DNA of 64,000 nt from Natronospira sp. (GTDB taxonomy: Bacteria > Pseudomonadota > Gammaproteobacteria > Natronospirales > Natronospiraceae): positions 1 through 64,000 of the forward strand of contig PWMQ01000108.1 in NCBI GenBank assembly GCA_003558125.1. The letters are read 5' to 3'. Below are positions 18,688-28,002 of the stretch, one piece after another; within the stretch, counting starts at the first letter, position 1; each line of letters begins with the position of its first letter. The translations under genes and the position numbers were made by a program. Below the pieces are notes generated by a model that saw only the letters and a list, made by a program, of their open reading frames with translations, was not told the DNA's origin and made no database searches.

Positions 18688-19362
18688 TCAGTCGTTGGCG
18701 AAGCCAAGCAGTTGAAGCAGGCTCAGGAAGAGATTGTAGATACTGACAAACAGCGTCACGGTGGCGCGGATGTAGTTGGTCTCACCGCCGTGAACGATGC
18801 GGCTGGTCTCGAACAGGATGAGTGCGGACATCAGCAGCACGAACATGGCCGAGACAGCCAGGGACAGGGCCGGCATGGAAAAGACCACGGCGGCAATACC
18901 GGCCAGAAAGGCGGTGAGAATGCCCACCATCAGGAAGCCACCCATGAAGCTGAAATCCTTGCGGGTGGTCAGCACATAGCCCGACAGGCCCAGGAAGATG
19001 GCACCCGTGCCCCCGAGGGCGAGCATGACCAGCTCGGTGCCATTGCTCAGCCCGGAGACATAAGCATTGACGATGGGCCCGGCGGTGTAGCCGAGAAAGC
19101 CGGTGAAGGCAAAGACCGAGAGCAGGCCCCAGGCGCTGTCCGCCGTCTTGTGAGTCAGGAACAGCAGGCCAAAGAAGCCGGCCAGGGTGATCAGCATGCC
19201 CGGGTGGGGCAGATTGAGCATCATTGCGACACCGGCCACTGCCGCGGCCCACACCAGGGTCATGGACAGCAGGGCGTAGGTGTTGCGAAGCACCTTGTTG
19301 GTAGCCAGTACCGATTCCGGCCGATGAATGGCGGATTCGGGCGTATGACGAGTCGTGCGCAT
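18688..19362 (-). CDS. Bax inhibitor-1/YccA family membrane protein
   Basis: A 224-residue protein with seven hydrophobic segments covering nearly all of residues 25-222, ending in the family's typical SIYNLFLSLLQLLGF stretch. E. coli YccA of this family interacts with the membrane protease FtsH; related proteins are pH-dependent calcium leak channels. GGAGAGG lies 6 bases before the ATG. A 15-base perfect dyad sits 27 bases upstream (19389-19403) and may be regulatory. It is monocistronic, with its own terminator. Confidence 0.88.
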   Translation of the reverse strand: MRTTRHTPESAIHRPESVLATNKVLRNTYALLSMTLVWAAAVAGVAMMLNLPHPGMLITLAGFFGLLFLTHKTADSAWGLLSVFAFTGFLGYTAGPIVNAYVSGLSNGTELVMLALGGTGAIFLGLSGYVLTTRKDFSFMGGFLMVGILTAFLAGIAAVVFSMPALSLAVSAMFVLLMSALILFETSRIVHGGETNYIRATVTLFVSIYNLFLSLLQLLGFAND

Positions 19363-19388
19363 CGTTGACCTCTCCAGTCAGTGTCTCA

Positions 19389-19403
19389 ATCCAAGTCTTG
19401 GAT
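19389..19403 (-). promoter_or_regulatory. Perfect dyad upstream of the yccA-like gene
   Basis: ATCCAAG-T-CTTGGAT is a perfect 7-bp palindrome around one base, 27 bases before the minus-strand gene start and inside its probable leader or promoter. A regulator-binding site is possible; no regulator is known. Nothing else stands out in the 198-bp gap up to hrpB. Confidence 0.3.
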
Positions 19404-19560
19404 GAACGGGCTTTGCCGTGGATATTTGACAGTATTCCGACGGAAAAGCTCCACCGCGTTGATTACTCGGCAATGCTACCACAGGCCGGCGCTCGTCACA
19501 GGTGGCGTGGCTATTGTAGGCTCTGCACCTCCTTGCTGCCCCAACCCGAAGGGAGAGAGT

Positions 19561-21954
19561 GTGCCCGTGTCAGCCAGCCTGCCCATCGACAGCCTGCGAG
19601 CGGACTTCGACAAGGCCTGGTCGCGGGGGCCGGTTGTGGTCGCCGCGGCGACCGGCTCGGGCAAGTCGACTCGCCTGCCGCTGTGGATGGGCGAGCAGGG
19701 ACCGGTGCTGGTGATCCAGCCACGGCGAGTGGCCTGCACCGCCCTGGCTGCCTGGCTCGCCGAGCAGGTCGGCGAGGCCGTCGGTGAAAGCATTGGCTAT
19801 GCCATTCGTTTTGAGCAGAAGGTCTCTGCCCATACCGGAATCTGTTTCGTGACCCCCGGTATTGCACTGCGCTGGTTGGTCGAAGGCCGCCTGGGGAGCT
19901 TCGAGTCAGTCCTGCTGGATGAATTCCACGAGCGCCGCTGGGATACGGATTTGTTGCTCGCTCTTCTCCGTGATCAGGGGCGGCACCGCCTGGTGGTGAC
20001 CTCGGCTACGCTGGCGGGGCAGCGGGTGGCCAAGTGGCTGAAGGGTGCCCTGCTTGAGGCCGAGGGCAAGCAATATCCGGTCTCGGTTCGCTACCTGGCC
20101 GCTCAGGAACGCGACATGCCAACGCAGAGGGAGCTTGCTACCCGCGTCCGCCAGGCCGTGCGGGCTGCAATGGATGAGACCGATGGGGATGTTTTGGTTT
20201 TCCTGCCCGGGCGGGGCGAAATCAGTGATTGCCACCAGGCCCTGAGCGGATTGTCGGCGGAACGGGTGGTCCTCCACGCCGGTGTGAGCCCGGCCGAGCA
20301 ACAGGGTGCCTTGCGTTCAGGCCGGAACAGACGGGTGATCCTGGCCACCAATGTGGCCGAGACCTCGCTGACCATCCCGGGGGTGACGGCAGTGGTGGAC
20401 AGCGGACTGGAGCGGCGGACCGCCCGCCGAAACCAGCGAACCGTGTTGCAGTTGGCGCCCATCGCCCAGGCGAATGCCGAGCAGCGGCGGGGACGGGCCG
20501 GCCGGGTAGCGCCGGGCCTGTGTCTGCGGCTCTGGGGGCGTCAGGCGCCCTTGGAAGCGTTTACCCCACCGCAGGTGCAGCGCGAGGACCTGAGCGAGAT
20601 GATGCTGGCAGCGGCCAGCGCCGGCTATCGTCTGGAAGCGCTGGATTTTCCCGATCCCCTGCCGGAAAAGTCCCTGAGCGTAGCCCGGGAGAGGCTGGAG
20701 GCAATGGCCGCGGTGGATGAGGCGGGCAGAGTGACGGCCCACGGCTCGGGTTTGTTCGAGCTACCCATCGACAGTCATTTTGCCCACCTGATCACGGCCA
20801 TGCCTGATGCTGCCAGCCGGGCCGCAATGGCCGATCTCACCGCCGCCTTGTCCACCCGTCCCCGACTGTTCAGATTGCCGGATTCCGAAACCGGTCGGCG
20901 CCAGGTGGCGGAATGGCAGTCGCAACCCTGTGACGCCATTACATTGCTAATGGCCCTGCGTGCGTCGGGATCGGAGTTGCCGGGGTGTCACCCGGCGGCG
21001 CGCCGGGATGCACGCCGTTTGGCCGTTCAGTTGCGCCGGGTGCTGGGGTTGCCCGAGGCGATCCCGGAAACCCTGGAGGTGGATCGCTCTGTTTGGCTCA
21101 AGGCCGTCATGCAGGCCGCCCCGGCGCTGGTGCATGTCCGTCGCGAGAAACGACGCCAGGCCATGGGTAATGGCGAGGGGGAAATTCTGGTGGATGAGCG
21201 AAGCCGTCTTCAGGAGAGCGCCGAGGCGGCCCTGGTCTTCGACGATCACAGTGTCCCCGGACGGCGGGGAACCCGGGAGACCCGGACCATAGGAACCTGC
21301 CTTGCCCCATTGCCACTTGATTGGCTGTTGAGCGCCGGTCTGTGCGAATCCAGGCTGGGCCCGGCAACAGTGGATGGCGGTCGACCGCGTGTGGTCGAGG
21401 CGCATTACTACGCCAATCGCCTGATCAGCCGAACAGAGCGTGAGCCTGCTGCCCGAGAGGTGCCCAGGGTCTTGGCTCGCTTGATTCTGGCTGGTCGTAT
21501 GCTCTCCCCGGTGGGCGAGCAACTTCTGGAAGACCTGGCACGCTGGGAGCTCTATCAGGCCCTGATTCGGGCCGGGGAGGACCCAGGGGGGTGGCTGGAG
21601 GCGCCGCAGCCGCAGGAAAGGCAGCCAGTGCCGTCGGCAGAAGACTGGTTGTGTGAGCGCCTGGCGACACTTGGGGTGGAGTCCGTCGACGACCTGGAAT
21701 TGCTGGCACCGGAAGACCTGCGCTTCGACGGGCTGCCGGACTGGGCGCAGACAGATTTTGACCAGCGCTTCCCGCGACGGTTTTCCCTTGGCGATCTGGA
21801 ATTGTCTCTGGAATACGACCCGGACCGGAAGCAGATTACCCTGGTTCGGCAGGGCGGAACGCGGCGGGCCCCGCCCAAGCGATGGGAGCTCCCGAGCTGG
21901 ACGGGATGGCGTCTGCGCTACCGGGAAGGTAACCGGATTACCGATATCCGCTAG
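19561..21954 (+). CDS. hrpB: ATP-dependent helicase HrpB
   Basis: DEAH-type superfamily 2 RNA helicase of unsettled physiological role. The 797-residue protein has Walker A ATGSGKST at 30-37, the HrpB form of motif II DEFH at 120-123, motif III SATL, motif V (LATNVAETSLTIPGV) and motif VI QRRGRAGR, followed by the HrpB C-terminal domain (PPKRWELPSWTGWRLRY at the end). The GTG start at 19561 is chosen for the AGGGAGAGA just upstream; the frame is open to 19381, but those residues have no family similarity. E. coli HrpB is about 810-820 residues, so the length agrees. The stop is TAG. Confidence 0.93.
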   Translation: MPVSASLPIDSLRADFDKAWSRGPVVVAAATGSGKSTRLPLWMGEQGPVLVIQPRRVACTALAAWLAEQVGEAVGESIGYAIRFEQKVSAHTGICFVTPGIALRWLVEGRLGSFESVLLDEFHERRWDTDLLLALLRDQGRHRLVVTSATLAGQRVAKWLKGALLEAEGKQYPVSVRYLAAQERDMPTQRELATRVRQAVRAAMDETDGDVLVFLPGRGEISDCHQALSGLSAERVVLHAGVSPAEQQGALRSGRNRRVILATNVAETSLTIPGVTAVVDSGLERRTARRNQRTVLQLAPIAQANAEQRRGRAGRVAPGLCLRLWGRQAPLEAFTPPQVQREDLSEMMLAAASAGYRLEALDFPDPLPEKSLSVARERLEAMAAVDEAGRVTAHGSGLFELPIDSHFAHLITAMPDAASRAAMADLTAALSTRPRLFRLPDSETGRRQVAEWQSQPCDAITLLMALRASGSELPGCHPAARRDARRLAVQLRRVLGLPEAIPETLEVDRSVWLKAVMQAAPALVHVRREKRRQAMGNGEGEILVDERSRLQESAEAALVFDDHSVPGRRGTRETRTIGTCLAPLPLDWLLSAGLCESRLGPATVDGGRPRVVEAHYYANRLISRTEREPAAREVPRVLARLILAGRMLSPVGEQLLEDLARWELYQALIRAGEDPGGWLEAPQPQERQPVPSAEDWLCERLATLGVESVDDLELLAPEDLRFDGLPDWAQTDFDQRFPRRFSLGDLELSLEYDPDRKQITLVRQGGTRRAPPKRWELPSWTGWRLRYREGNRITDIR

Positions 21955-22076
21955 TGGATGCTGCCTGAGACTGTGGAAATGAGTCTTGGGGCCTGTTAAG
22001 GGTCCCGTCGAGTTCGGGATTTTCAGCCCGGAGTTGAAGCAAATGGGGGGGTATATGGGGGGCCTCAGACGGGCGA

Positions 22077-22106
22077 TTGCCGGTTGGTGGCTGTGAAACC
22101 TATGCT
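22077..22106 (+). promoter_or_regulatory. Possible promoter of the cNMP/patatin-like gene
   Basis: TTGCCG (22077-22082) and TATGCT (22101-22106) are spaced by 18 bases and lie about 57 bases before the ATG at 22163. This is a visual match of moderate quality. Confidence 0.35.
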
Positions 22107-22162
22107 TTGAGTCGCAGGATCGGTCCATTCCTGGGTTGGCCGGTCCCCCGGGGGAGTCGGAT

Positions 22163-24343
22163 ATGCGAGCCGATGAAGCTCAAGAAATTCTTAGAAAAAG
22201 CAGATTATTCAGGGACCTGGATGACTCTTTTGTTGCTGATTTGAGCCATGCTGTCCGTGCGGTAGAACTGAAGAGCGGGGAAGATTTATTCTGCGAGGGC
22301 GCCCCCTCGGATTCACTGTATCTGGTCCTGAACGGCGAATTGGAAGCCTGCGTCGCCCAGAATGGGGGGCAGCAGCGTCTCGGGGACCTCCGGCCGGGTG
22401 AGCCGGTGGGTGAGCTCGGTGTGCTTTTTGGTGGTCCACGCACGGCGACGGTCAAGGCCGTCAAGCCGAGTCGGCTGCTGGCAATCGAGGCCCAGACATT
22501 GCGAGAGTGCCTGCCGCAAGCACCGCAACTGGAAGCGGCCCTGGAAGCGGAGGCCCGGGCTCGAATTCAGCGCAACGATCTGGATCAGATCGTTGAGCGA
22601 TTTTTTGGCAATCTGGATCAGGTTGAGCGGGATGAACTGGCGGCGCGGCTGGAATGGGTGCGGCTGGACGCGGGGGAAATCCTGTTTAGACGTTGGGATC
22701 CGGGCGACAGCCTCTTCTTCATTGTCGATGGTTCGCTCTGGGCGGTGGCAGCCAATGAATATGGTGAAGAAGTGCCCATCGCCAGCCTGGGACAGGGAGA
22801 AGTGGTGGGCGAGATGGGCTTGCTGTCCGGCGAGAGCCGTTCCGCGGGCGTGGTGGCGGCTCGTGAGTCCACCCTGGTACGGCTGTCGCGAACCAATTTT
22901 GAATTGCTGAACCGGGAGTATCCGGCACTGGTCATGGGTATTACGCGCCAGCTCGCCGATCGCTTGCGGCGCAGCCAGCGGAAACAACCGGCCGCTCGCG
23001 GCGGTTGCCGTCGTATTGCCGTCATTGCCGCTAACCCCGACCGGAATCCCACCGCCTTGATGCGGGCTATCAGTGCCGCAATCGGCCCCAGCGCCGAGGT
23101 CCTGGACGTCGAGCGGGTGCGCAGACTGCAAGGTCAGGGTGACGGCCCCGGCGCCGATTCCATCATGGCAGAGGCCGGCATCGGCTTGATGCTGGATGAG
23201 ATGGCGGCCAGTCGCGAAATACTGTTTCAGATTACTGAACCGCTCAAGGGCGGAGAGGCGAGTGCCTGGACGCGCCGTTGCCTCAATCAGGCTGACGAAC
23301 TGCTGATCGTTGCGGACGGTAATGCGGACAGGGAACCCAACGGCCTGGAACGGGCGCTGTATGAGGATCGCCGCCGAACCACGGAGCTGCGTAGTCAACC
23401 GCGCACCCGATTGCTGCTGACTCACGAGAACGGGATGCGCCGGGTCCGGGATACCAGTCCCTGGCTCAAGGCACGTTCTCCGGACGGGCACTTCCATCTT
23501 CGCCTGGGTGATGATGAGGACCTGGCACGTGTTGCCCGCTTATTGGCCGGGCGGGCTGTTGGCCTGGCACTGGGTGGTGCCGGCCCTGGCGGGCTGGGGC
23601 AGGTCGGGGCGATCCAGGCTCTGGAGGAAGCCGGCATTCCTCTGGACATGATTGCCGCCAGCGGTGTGGGCGCCGTGGTTGGCGCCGGTTATGCCTTTGG
23701 CCTCTCCGGACGCGAGTTGGCGGAAGTGGATTGGCAGCGTCACCTGCCTGGACGTCATGCCAGTGGGTGGCCAGAACTGGAAACCACCGACATTGAAGAT
23801 CTCTGGCGTCCTTTCGTTTGCGTCTCCACCAATCTGAACAAACAGACACTGAGCATTCATCGTCAGGGCAATCTGTGGGACTCGGTGGCGGCCAGCAGTA
23901 TTGTTCCCGGCCTGGGCAGTCCCGTATCCCTTGACGGGGACTTGCATGTCAGTGGCAGCCTCATTAACCGTTTGCCAGGCGACCTACTGCGTGGGGTCGT
24001 GGGGAGCTGCATCGGCATTGATACCATGAACGGCCAACCGGATCATGTCGAGATTGACTTTGGTAGCCTGAGCCAACCCTGGTGGCGTCGCTTGCTACCG
24101 GGCTGGTCCCGGCAGGTTTCAGTGGCGCCGGATCTGCTCTTGCGTTCCCTGTTCGCGGGAAGTCACCGTGGAATCCGTGAGACAAAACGGCAGTTGGATG
24201 TCGACATCAGTCTGGCTTCCGAGCGTGGATTCAATGTGAAGGTAGACCCGGCCGATGTCATTCGTGACGCTTACCAGGAAACCTGCCAGTACATTGATCG
24301 TGTTGGAGTTCAAGAGCTACGGGCGCGGCTGGCGCTGGACTGA
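22163..24343 (+). CDS. Double cyclic-nucleotide-binding, patatin/NTE-like protein lacking catalytic residues
   Basis: The 726-residue protein has two cNMP-binding domains (about 12-125 and 150-270) with phosphate-cassette remnants GELGVLFGGPRTA and GEMGLLSGESRSA, then a linker domain and a patatin-like domain (~465-640), the architecture of neuropathy-target-esterase-type lysophospholipases. All catalytic elements of the patatin domain are changed. The GGGxRG oxyanion loop reads LGGAGPGGLG; the GxSxG elbow reads ASGVG with glycine (residue 501) where the serine belongs; the DG/A catalytic motif reads SGS with serine (597) for aspartate. It is therefore probably a pseudoenzyme with a sensing or scaffolding role. 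The ATG at 22163 has GGGGAG 6 bases upstream, better than the TTG at 22136. Confidence 0.88.
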   Translation: MRADEAQEILRKSRLFRDLDDSFVADLSHAVRAVELKSGEDLFCEGAPSDSLYLVLNGELEACVAQNGGQQRLGDLRPGEPVGELGVLFGGPRTATVKAVKPSRLLAIEAQTLRECLPQAPQLEAALEAEARARIQRNDLDQIVERFFGNLDQVERDELAARLEWVRLDAGEILFRRWDPGDSLFFIVDGSLWAVAANEYGEEVPIASLGQGEVVGEMGLLSGESRSAGVVAARESTLVRLSRTNFELLNREYPALVMGITRQLADRLRRSQRKQPAARGGCRRIAVIAANPDRNPTALMRAISAAIGPSAEVLDVERVRRLQGQGDGPGADSIMAEAGIGLMLDEMAASREILFQITEPLKGGEASAWTRRCLNQADELLIVADGNADREPNGLERALYEDRRRTTELRSQPRTRLLLTHENGMRRVRDTSPWLKARSPDGHFHLRLGDDEDLARVARLLAGRAVGLALGGAGPGGLGQVGAIQALEEAGIPLDMIAASGVGAVVGAGYAFGLSGRELAEVDWQRHLPGRHASGWPELETTDIEDLWRPFVCVSTNLNKQTLSIHRQGNLWDSVAASSIVPGLGSPVSLDGDLHVSGSLINRLPGDLLRGVVGSCIGIDTMNGQPDHVEIDFGSLSQPWWRRLLPGWSRQVSVAPDLLLRSLFAGSHRGIRETKRQLDVDISLASERGFNVKVDPADVIRDAYQETCQYIDRVGVQELRARLALD

Positions 24344-24352
24344 GCAGCGATC

Positions 24353-24399
24353 TGCTATGATGGTCGGACGGGCGGTGGATCCTGGCCGGAGGATCCACC
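24353..24399 (+). promoter_or_regulatory. Extended -10 promoter and leader hairpin before the MASE1 gene
   Basis: TGCTATGAT (24353-24361) matches an extended -10 element directly after the preceding stop. It is followed by a perfect 9-bp stem, 24374-24382 (GGTGGATCC) with 24391-24399 and an 8-base loop, that would sit in the first ~35 bases of the transcript. No T run follows, so it is a leader structure or protein site rather than an ordinary terminator. Confidence 0.35.
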
Positions 24400-24469
24400 G
24401 AGGGACGGGTATCAGAGTTTCCTTGGTTCCCCGCTCGGGAATGGCCGATAACACTGCCGGAGTCCCACA

Positions 24470-27400
24470 GTGGCCCAGCAACAAGCAAGCGCAGAACAGG
24501 ATCAATCGAACTCCATCTGGCAACTGCTGGGCATTAACCTGACCGGCTTTACCCTATACCTCCTCCTGGGTTGGGTCTCCCTGCGCTTGTCGCCAGCCGA
24601 TACCGTGGCCACCAGTATCTTTCTGCCGGCTGGCATCGCACTGGGCTGGGTTCTGATTTATGGCCTTCGGTCCCTAGTGGGAGTCGGCCTTGGGGCCCAG
24701 CTGGTGGGATTGATGGTTATCGAGCATCCGGGAGCCAATCCCGCCTTGTTGCTTTGGCCATTGCTGATTCTGCCAACGGCGGTGCTGGTACAGGCAGCCC
24801 TGGGGCGATATCTGGCTCAGCGCCTGGTGAACTGGCCAGATCCCTTGGACAGTCCCCGTAACATTTCCGCTTTCATCCTTCTGGTGATCCCGCTGTCCTG
24901 CCTGGTCCAGGCTTCCGTGTCCTTGCCCTGGTTGTGGTGGTTCGGTGGTCTGGAGTTTGGGCCGCAGTTGACCACCTGGCTTTCCTGGTGGCTGGCTGAT
25001 GTACTTGGGGCGACTGTTATCGTGCCGGTGCTTCTGGTTTTTCTGGCCCGACCCCGTAACGTCTGGCGGCCCCGCCGTGTGGTTCTGGTCTTGCCTCTGC
25101 TGTTGCTTACCGGCCTAGGTCTGCTTCTGTTTCGCCAGCTGGATCTGCTATCGGTGGAACGGTTCGCCGCCGATTTCGAGCGGGATACCGAAGCATTGTC
25201 TCAGCAGTTGGAACGTCGTCTTGATGCCCACATGGAAACTCTGTTGGCTCTGGAGCGCCTGGTTCAGCTCAACCCGGATCTGAGCCGCGACCAGTTTCGC
25301 GACTTTGTTGGGCCTTTTCTGGACCGACACTCGGCTAGCCAGAACTTCAGCTTCAATCCTCGGGTAAGGGATGCCCAACGAGCCGAATTCGAAGCAGAAG
25401 TTCAAAGGGCAGGTTTTGGTGAATTCCAGATTCTGGACCGCCTGGATGGAGCAACGACGGGCAGGGCGGCCACTCGCACCGAGTATTTTCCTATCCTTTA
25501 TGTTGAGCCGTTGGCGGAAAATCGATCGGTTATCGGGCTTGACCCCCAGTCCATCGATTCACCACAAGTAGCCATAAAGCAGACCATGGAATCCGGCGAG
25601 CCAAAGGCGAGTGCGCCTTTCACTCTGACTCAGGAGCCGGGCGACCAGATTGGGATGGTGATCTACAGCGCGGTGAAGGATCGGTCCGGGAGCGGAGAGG
25701 AAGCCGTGATTCTGGGTCTGGTCACGGCCGCATTCCGCCTTGGGGACTTGATGGAAGACGCCATTGCTGCTGCACCCACAATGGAACTGCAGGTCTGCCT
25801 GGTGGACCTGGGGGGCCGGGCGGGGAGTCAGAGACTGGCGGGCACTCAGGATTGTGAACGGCCTGACTGGCTTGCAGCCAGGCACGTGGGTTTGCGTGAG
25901 TTGGGCTTTGCCGGGCGGGAATGGCAGTTGCGGGTCCAGCCGGGTGCTGGCACCGCTGTGGTTCATACCTGGCCGGCCTGGATTCCGACGCTGATTGGGT
26001 TCGTTCTGACGGGAAGCCTGGCGGCCTTTCTGCTTCTGGTGACCGGTCAGAGTAGACGCGTGTCAGAGTTGGTTCAACGCAGGACGAGGGAACTCGCAGA
26101 AGCTAGTGAGGAATTGCTCGAACAGCAACAAGCCCTGGATAGGGCCCAGCAGGTTGCCGCCCTGGGTAGCTGGGAATGGATTCCGGGCGAAGAAGGCAGC
26201 TTCAATGCATCCCGGGGTCTGGCCGAACTATTGGGACTACCCCTGGAGTCACTGGATAGCCCCGATGCCCTGATACGGGCGATCCATCCTGATGATCAAC
26301 CCAGACTAGCCAGTCTCCTGGGCCGAGCCGAGCTGGAGGCAAAGCCATTGAGCATGGATTGTCGCCTGGGAAGGCAATCGGAGCGGGTTCTGCATATGGC
26401 TCTCGAAAGTGACTGGGCGGAGGGCCGACCCTGGCGCGTTCGGGCCATTGCCCAGGATGTCACTGATGCCAGAAAGGCAGCGGAACGTATTGAATATCTT
26501 GCTCACTATGATGAACTCACGGGCTTGCCGAATCGCCGTCTCTGGTTTACCTGCGCAGAGCGTGCCCTGCAATCTGCGAAGCGTCATGGTTACAAGATGG
26601 CAGTGATGTTTCTTGACCTGGATGAGTTCAAGACCATCAATGATTCCCTGGGTCATGGTGTGGGTGATGAGTTGTTAAAGCAGGTTGGCAGGCGGTTGGG
26701 TGAGGCAGTCAGGGATGAAGACACGCTGGCCCGCTTGGGTGGGGATGAGTTTGTTATTCTTCTTCCTCGTCTGGAGGAAAGCAGTAGTGCAGCGCCTGTT
26801 GCAGAGAAGCTGTTGAAGGAAATGGCTGAACCGTTCGAGCTGGAGGATCGACGATTCAAGCTCGGCGCGAGCATCGGGATTACGATCTATCCGGATGATG
26901 GTGATGATGTGGATACCCTGCTCCAGCACGCGGATACAGCCATGTATCGGGCGAAGTCCGCGGGGAGGGATAACTATAAGCATTTCGCACCCGAGATGAA
27001 TGACGAAGCCCGCGCGCGGCTTGATATGGAAAATGCCATCCGACGGGGGTTGGAACAGGACGAGTTCATGCTCCATTTCCAACCGCAGGTAAACAGTCGG
27101 GATAAGAGTATCGTGGGTTTTGAGGCTCTGCTGCGCTGGCATCATCCGGAGCTTGGAATGGTACCCCCGGGCGAGTTCATCCCCGCAGCAGAACGTTCGG
27201 GTTTGATCTTGCCACTGGGGGATCGAGTTCTCTGGATGGCCTGCAGGCAGCAGAAGGCGTGGTCTGACTCTGGGGATCCAGTGTTGTCCCGTGCCGGGAT
27301 TTGCGTGAATGTCTCCCCCATACAGTTTCGCCGCCTGAGTTTCGTGGACCACCTGAAGAAGATCATCCAGGCAACGGGTGTGGATCCAGCATTGTTGACC

Positions 27401-27799
27401 CTGGAGATCACTGAAAGCAGTCTCATGGATATGGATTCCCAGGTGTTGGAGGGGCTGCATCGATTGCGTGAGCTGGGAATCAAGCTGGCGCTGGATGATT
27501 TCGGGACCGGCTATTCCAGTCTGTCTTATCTGAAGCAGTTGCCGATCACGCTGATCAAGCTGGACCGTTCCTTCGTCATGGACCTGCCGGACGATGAGGA
27601 GGATGCGGCCATCGCGGAAACCGCCATTGCCATGGCAGCCAAATTGGGCATGACGGTGATTGCCGAGGGTGTGGAAACCGGGGAGCAGCGCCGCTTTCTG
27701 GAAAACCTGGGCTGTTGTTTCATGCAAGGCTTCCTGTTCGCGCGCCCCATGAGTCCGGATGATCTGGCCGATTGGGTGAAATCACCACTGGAAGATTAA
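24470..27799 (+). CDS. MASE1-CHASE-PAS-GGDEF-EAL membrane sensor (c-di-GMP synthesis/degradation)
   Basis: The 1109-residue protein has a multi-helix MASE1 domain (~18-210), a periplasmic CHASE domain (~230-480), a further membrane helix (~503-523), PAS (~560-665), GGDEF (~675-830) and EAL (~850-1100). Both output motifs look intact: LARLGGDEF near 755 with the RxxD inhibitory site five residues before it, and FEALLRW near 883 with VNVSP, ITES, DDFGTGYSS, KLDRSF and EGVE. It could be bifunctional, with direction set by the sensor domains. The GTG start has GGAG 8 bases upstream. CHASE domains bind small extracellular ligands; which one here is unknown. Confidence 0.93.
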   Translation: MAQQQASAEQDQSNSIWQLLGINLTGFTLYLLLGWVSLRLSPADTVATSIFLPAGIALGWVLIYGLRSLVGVGLGAQLVGLMVIEHPGANPALLLWPLLILPTAVLVQAALGRYLAQRLVNWPDPLDSPRNISAFILLVIPLSCLVQASVSLPWLWWFGGLEFGPQLTTWLSWWLADVLGATVIVPVLLVFLARPRNVWRPRRVVLVLPLLLLTGLGLLLFRQLDLLSVERFAADFERDTEALSQQLERRLDAHMETLLALERLVQLNPDLSRDQFRDFVGPFLDRHSASQNFSFNPRVRDAQRAEFEAEVQRAGFGEFQILDRLDGATTGRAATRTEYFPILYVEPLAENRSVIGLDPQSIDSPQVAIKQTMESGEPKASAPFTLTQEPGDQIGMVIYSAVKDRSGSGEEAVILGLVTAAFRLGDLMEDAIAAAPTMELQVCLVDLGGRAGSQRLAGTQDCERPDWLAARHVGLRELGFAGREWQLRVQPGAGTAVVHTWPAWIPTLIGFVLTGSLAAFLLLVTGQSRRVSELVQRRTRELAEASEELLEQQQALDRAQQVAALGSWEWIPGEEGSFNASRGLAELLGLPLESLDSPDALIRAIHPDDQPRLASLLGRAELEAKPLSMDCRLGRQSERVLHMALESDWAEGRPWRVRAIAQDVTDARKAAERIEYLAHYDELTGLPNRRLWFTCAERALQSAKRHGYKMAVMFLDLDEFKTINDSLGHGVGDELLKQVGRRLGEAVRDEDTLARLGGDEFVILLPRLEESSSAAPVAEKLLKEMAEPFELEDRRFKLGASIGITIYPDDGDDVDTLLQHADTAMYRAKSAGRDNYKHFAPEMNDEARARLDMENAIRRGLEQDEFMLHFQPQVNSRDKSIVGFEALLRWHHPELGMVPPGEFIPAAERSGLILPLGDRVLWMACRQQKAWSDSGDPVLSRAGICVNVSPIQFRRLSFVDHLKKIIQATGVDPALLTLEITESSLMDMDSQVLEGLHRLRELGIKLALDDFGTGYSSLSYLKQLPITLIKLDRSFVMDLPDDEEDAAIAETAIAMAAKLGMTVIAEGVETGEQRRFLENLGCCFMQGFLFARPMSPDDLADWVKSPLED

Positions 27800-27805
27800 T
27801 CATCC

Positions 27806-27888
27806 GGGTTCGAATTCGATTTCGAGAAATGAAAAAGGCCGCCCACTCGGGACGGCCTCGATCATTGTATGGCGGAGAGGGTGGGATT
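27806..27888 (+). repeat. 83-bp direct repeat, copy A (tRNA-Ser 3' end plus terminator)
   Basis: This segment is identical over 83 bases to 28003-28085. Read on the minus strand it contains the last 19 nucleotides of the tRNA-Ser gene including CCA (27870-27888 region), then the tRNA terminator hairpin with its T run. The distance between copies is 197 bp. The rest of the tRNA gene is absent here, so this copy cannot yield a tRNA. Confidence 0.92.
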
Positions 27889-28002
27889 GCTCGGCCCATC
27901 CCTGGGCCTCGGCCTCCGCTTCGCTCCGGCGCTGCTCCGCTGCGCTGCGCAGCCCAAATGCGTTCCTACGCATTTGTCGAACCCGAGTTGTTATTGACTC
28001 GT
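27889..28002. other. Spacer between the two tRNA-end repeats
   Basis: A 114-bp GC-rich, low-complexity spacer built of CCGCT/GCGCTG-like short repeats. It contains a perfect 8-bp hairpin (CAAATGCG/CGCATTTG, 27955-27976), and a 17-bp segment at 27996-28012 is the exact reverse complement of the tRNA-Ser T-arm at 28083-28099. No convincing gene is present. Confidence 0.7.
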
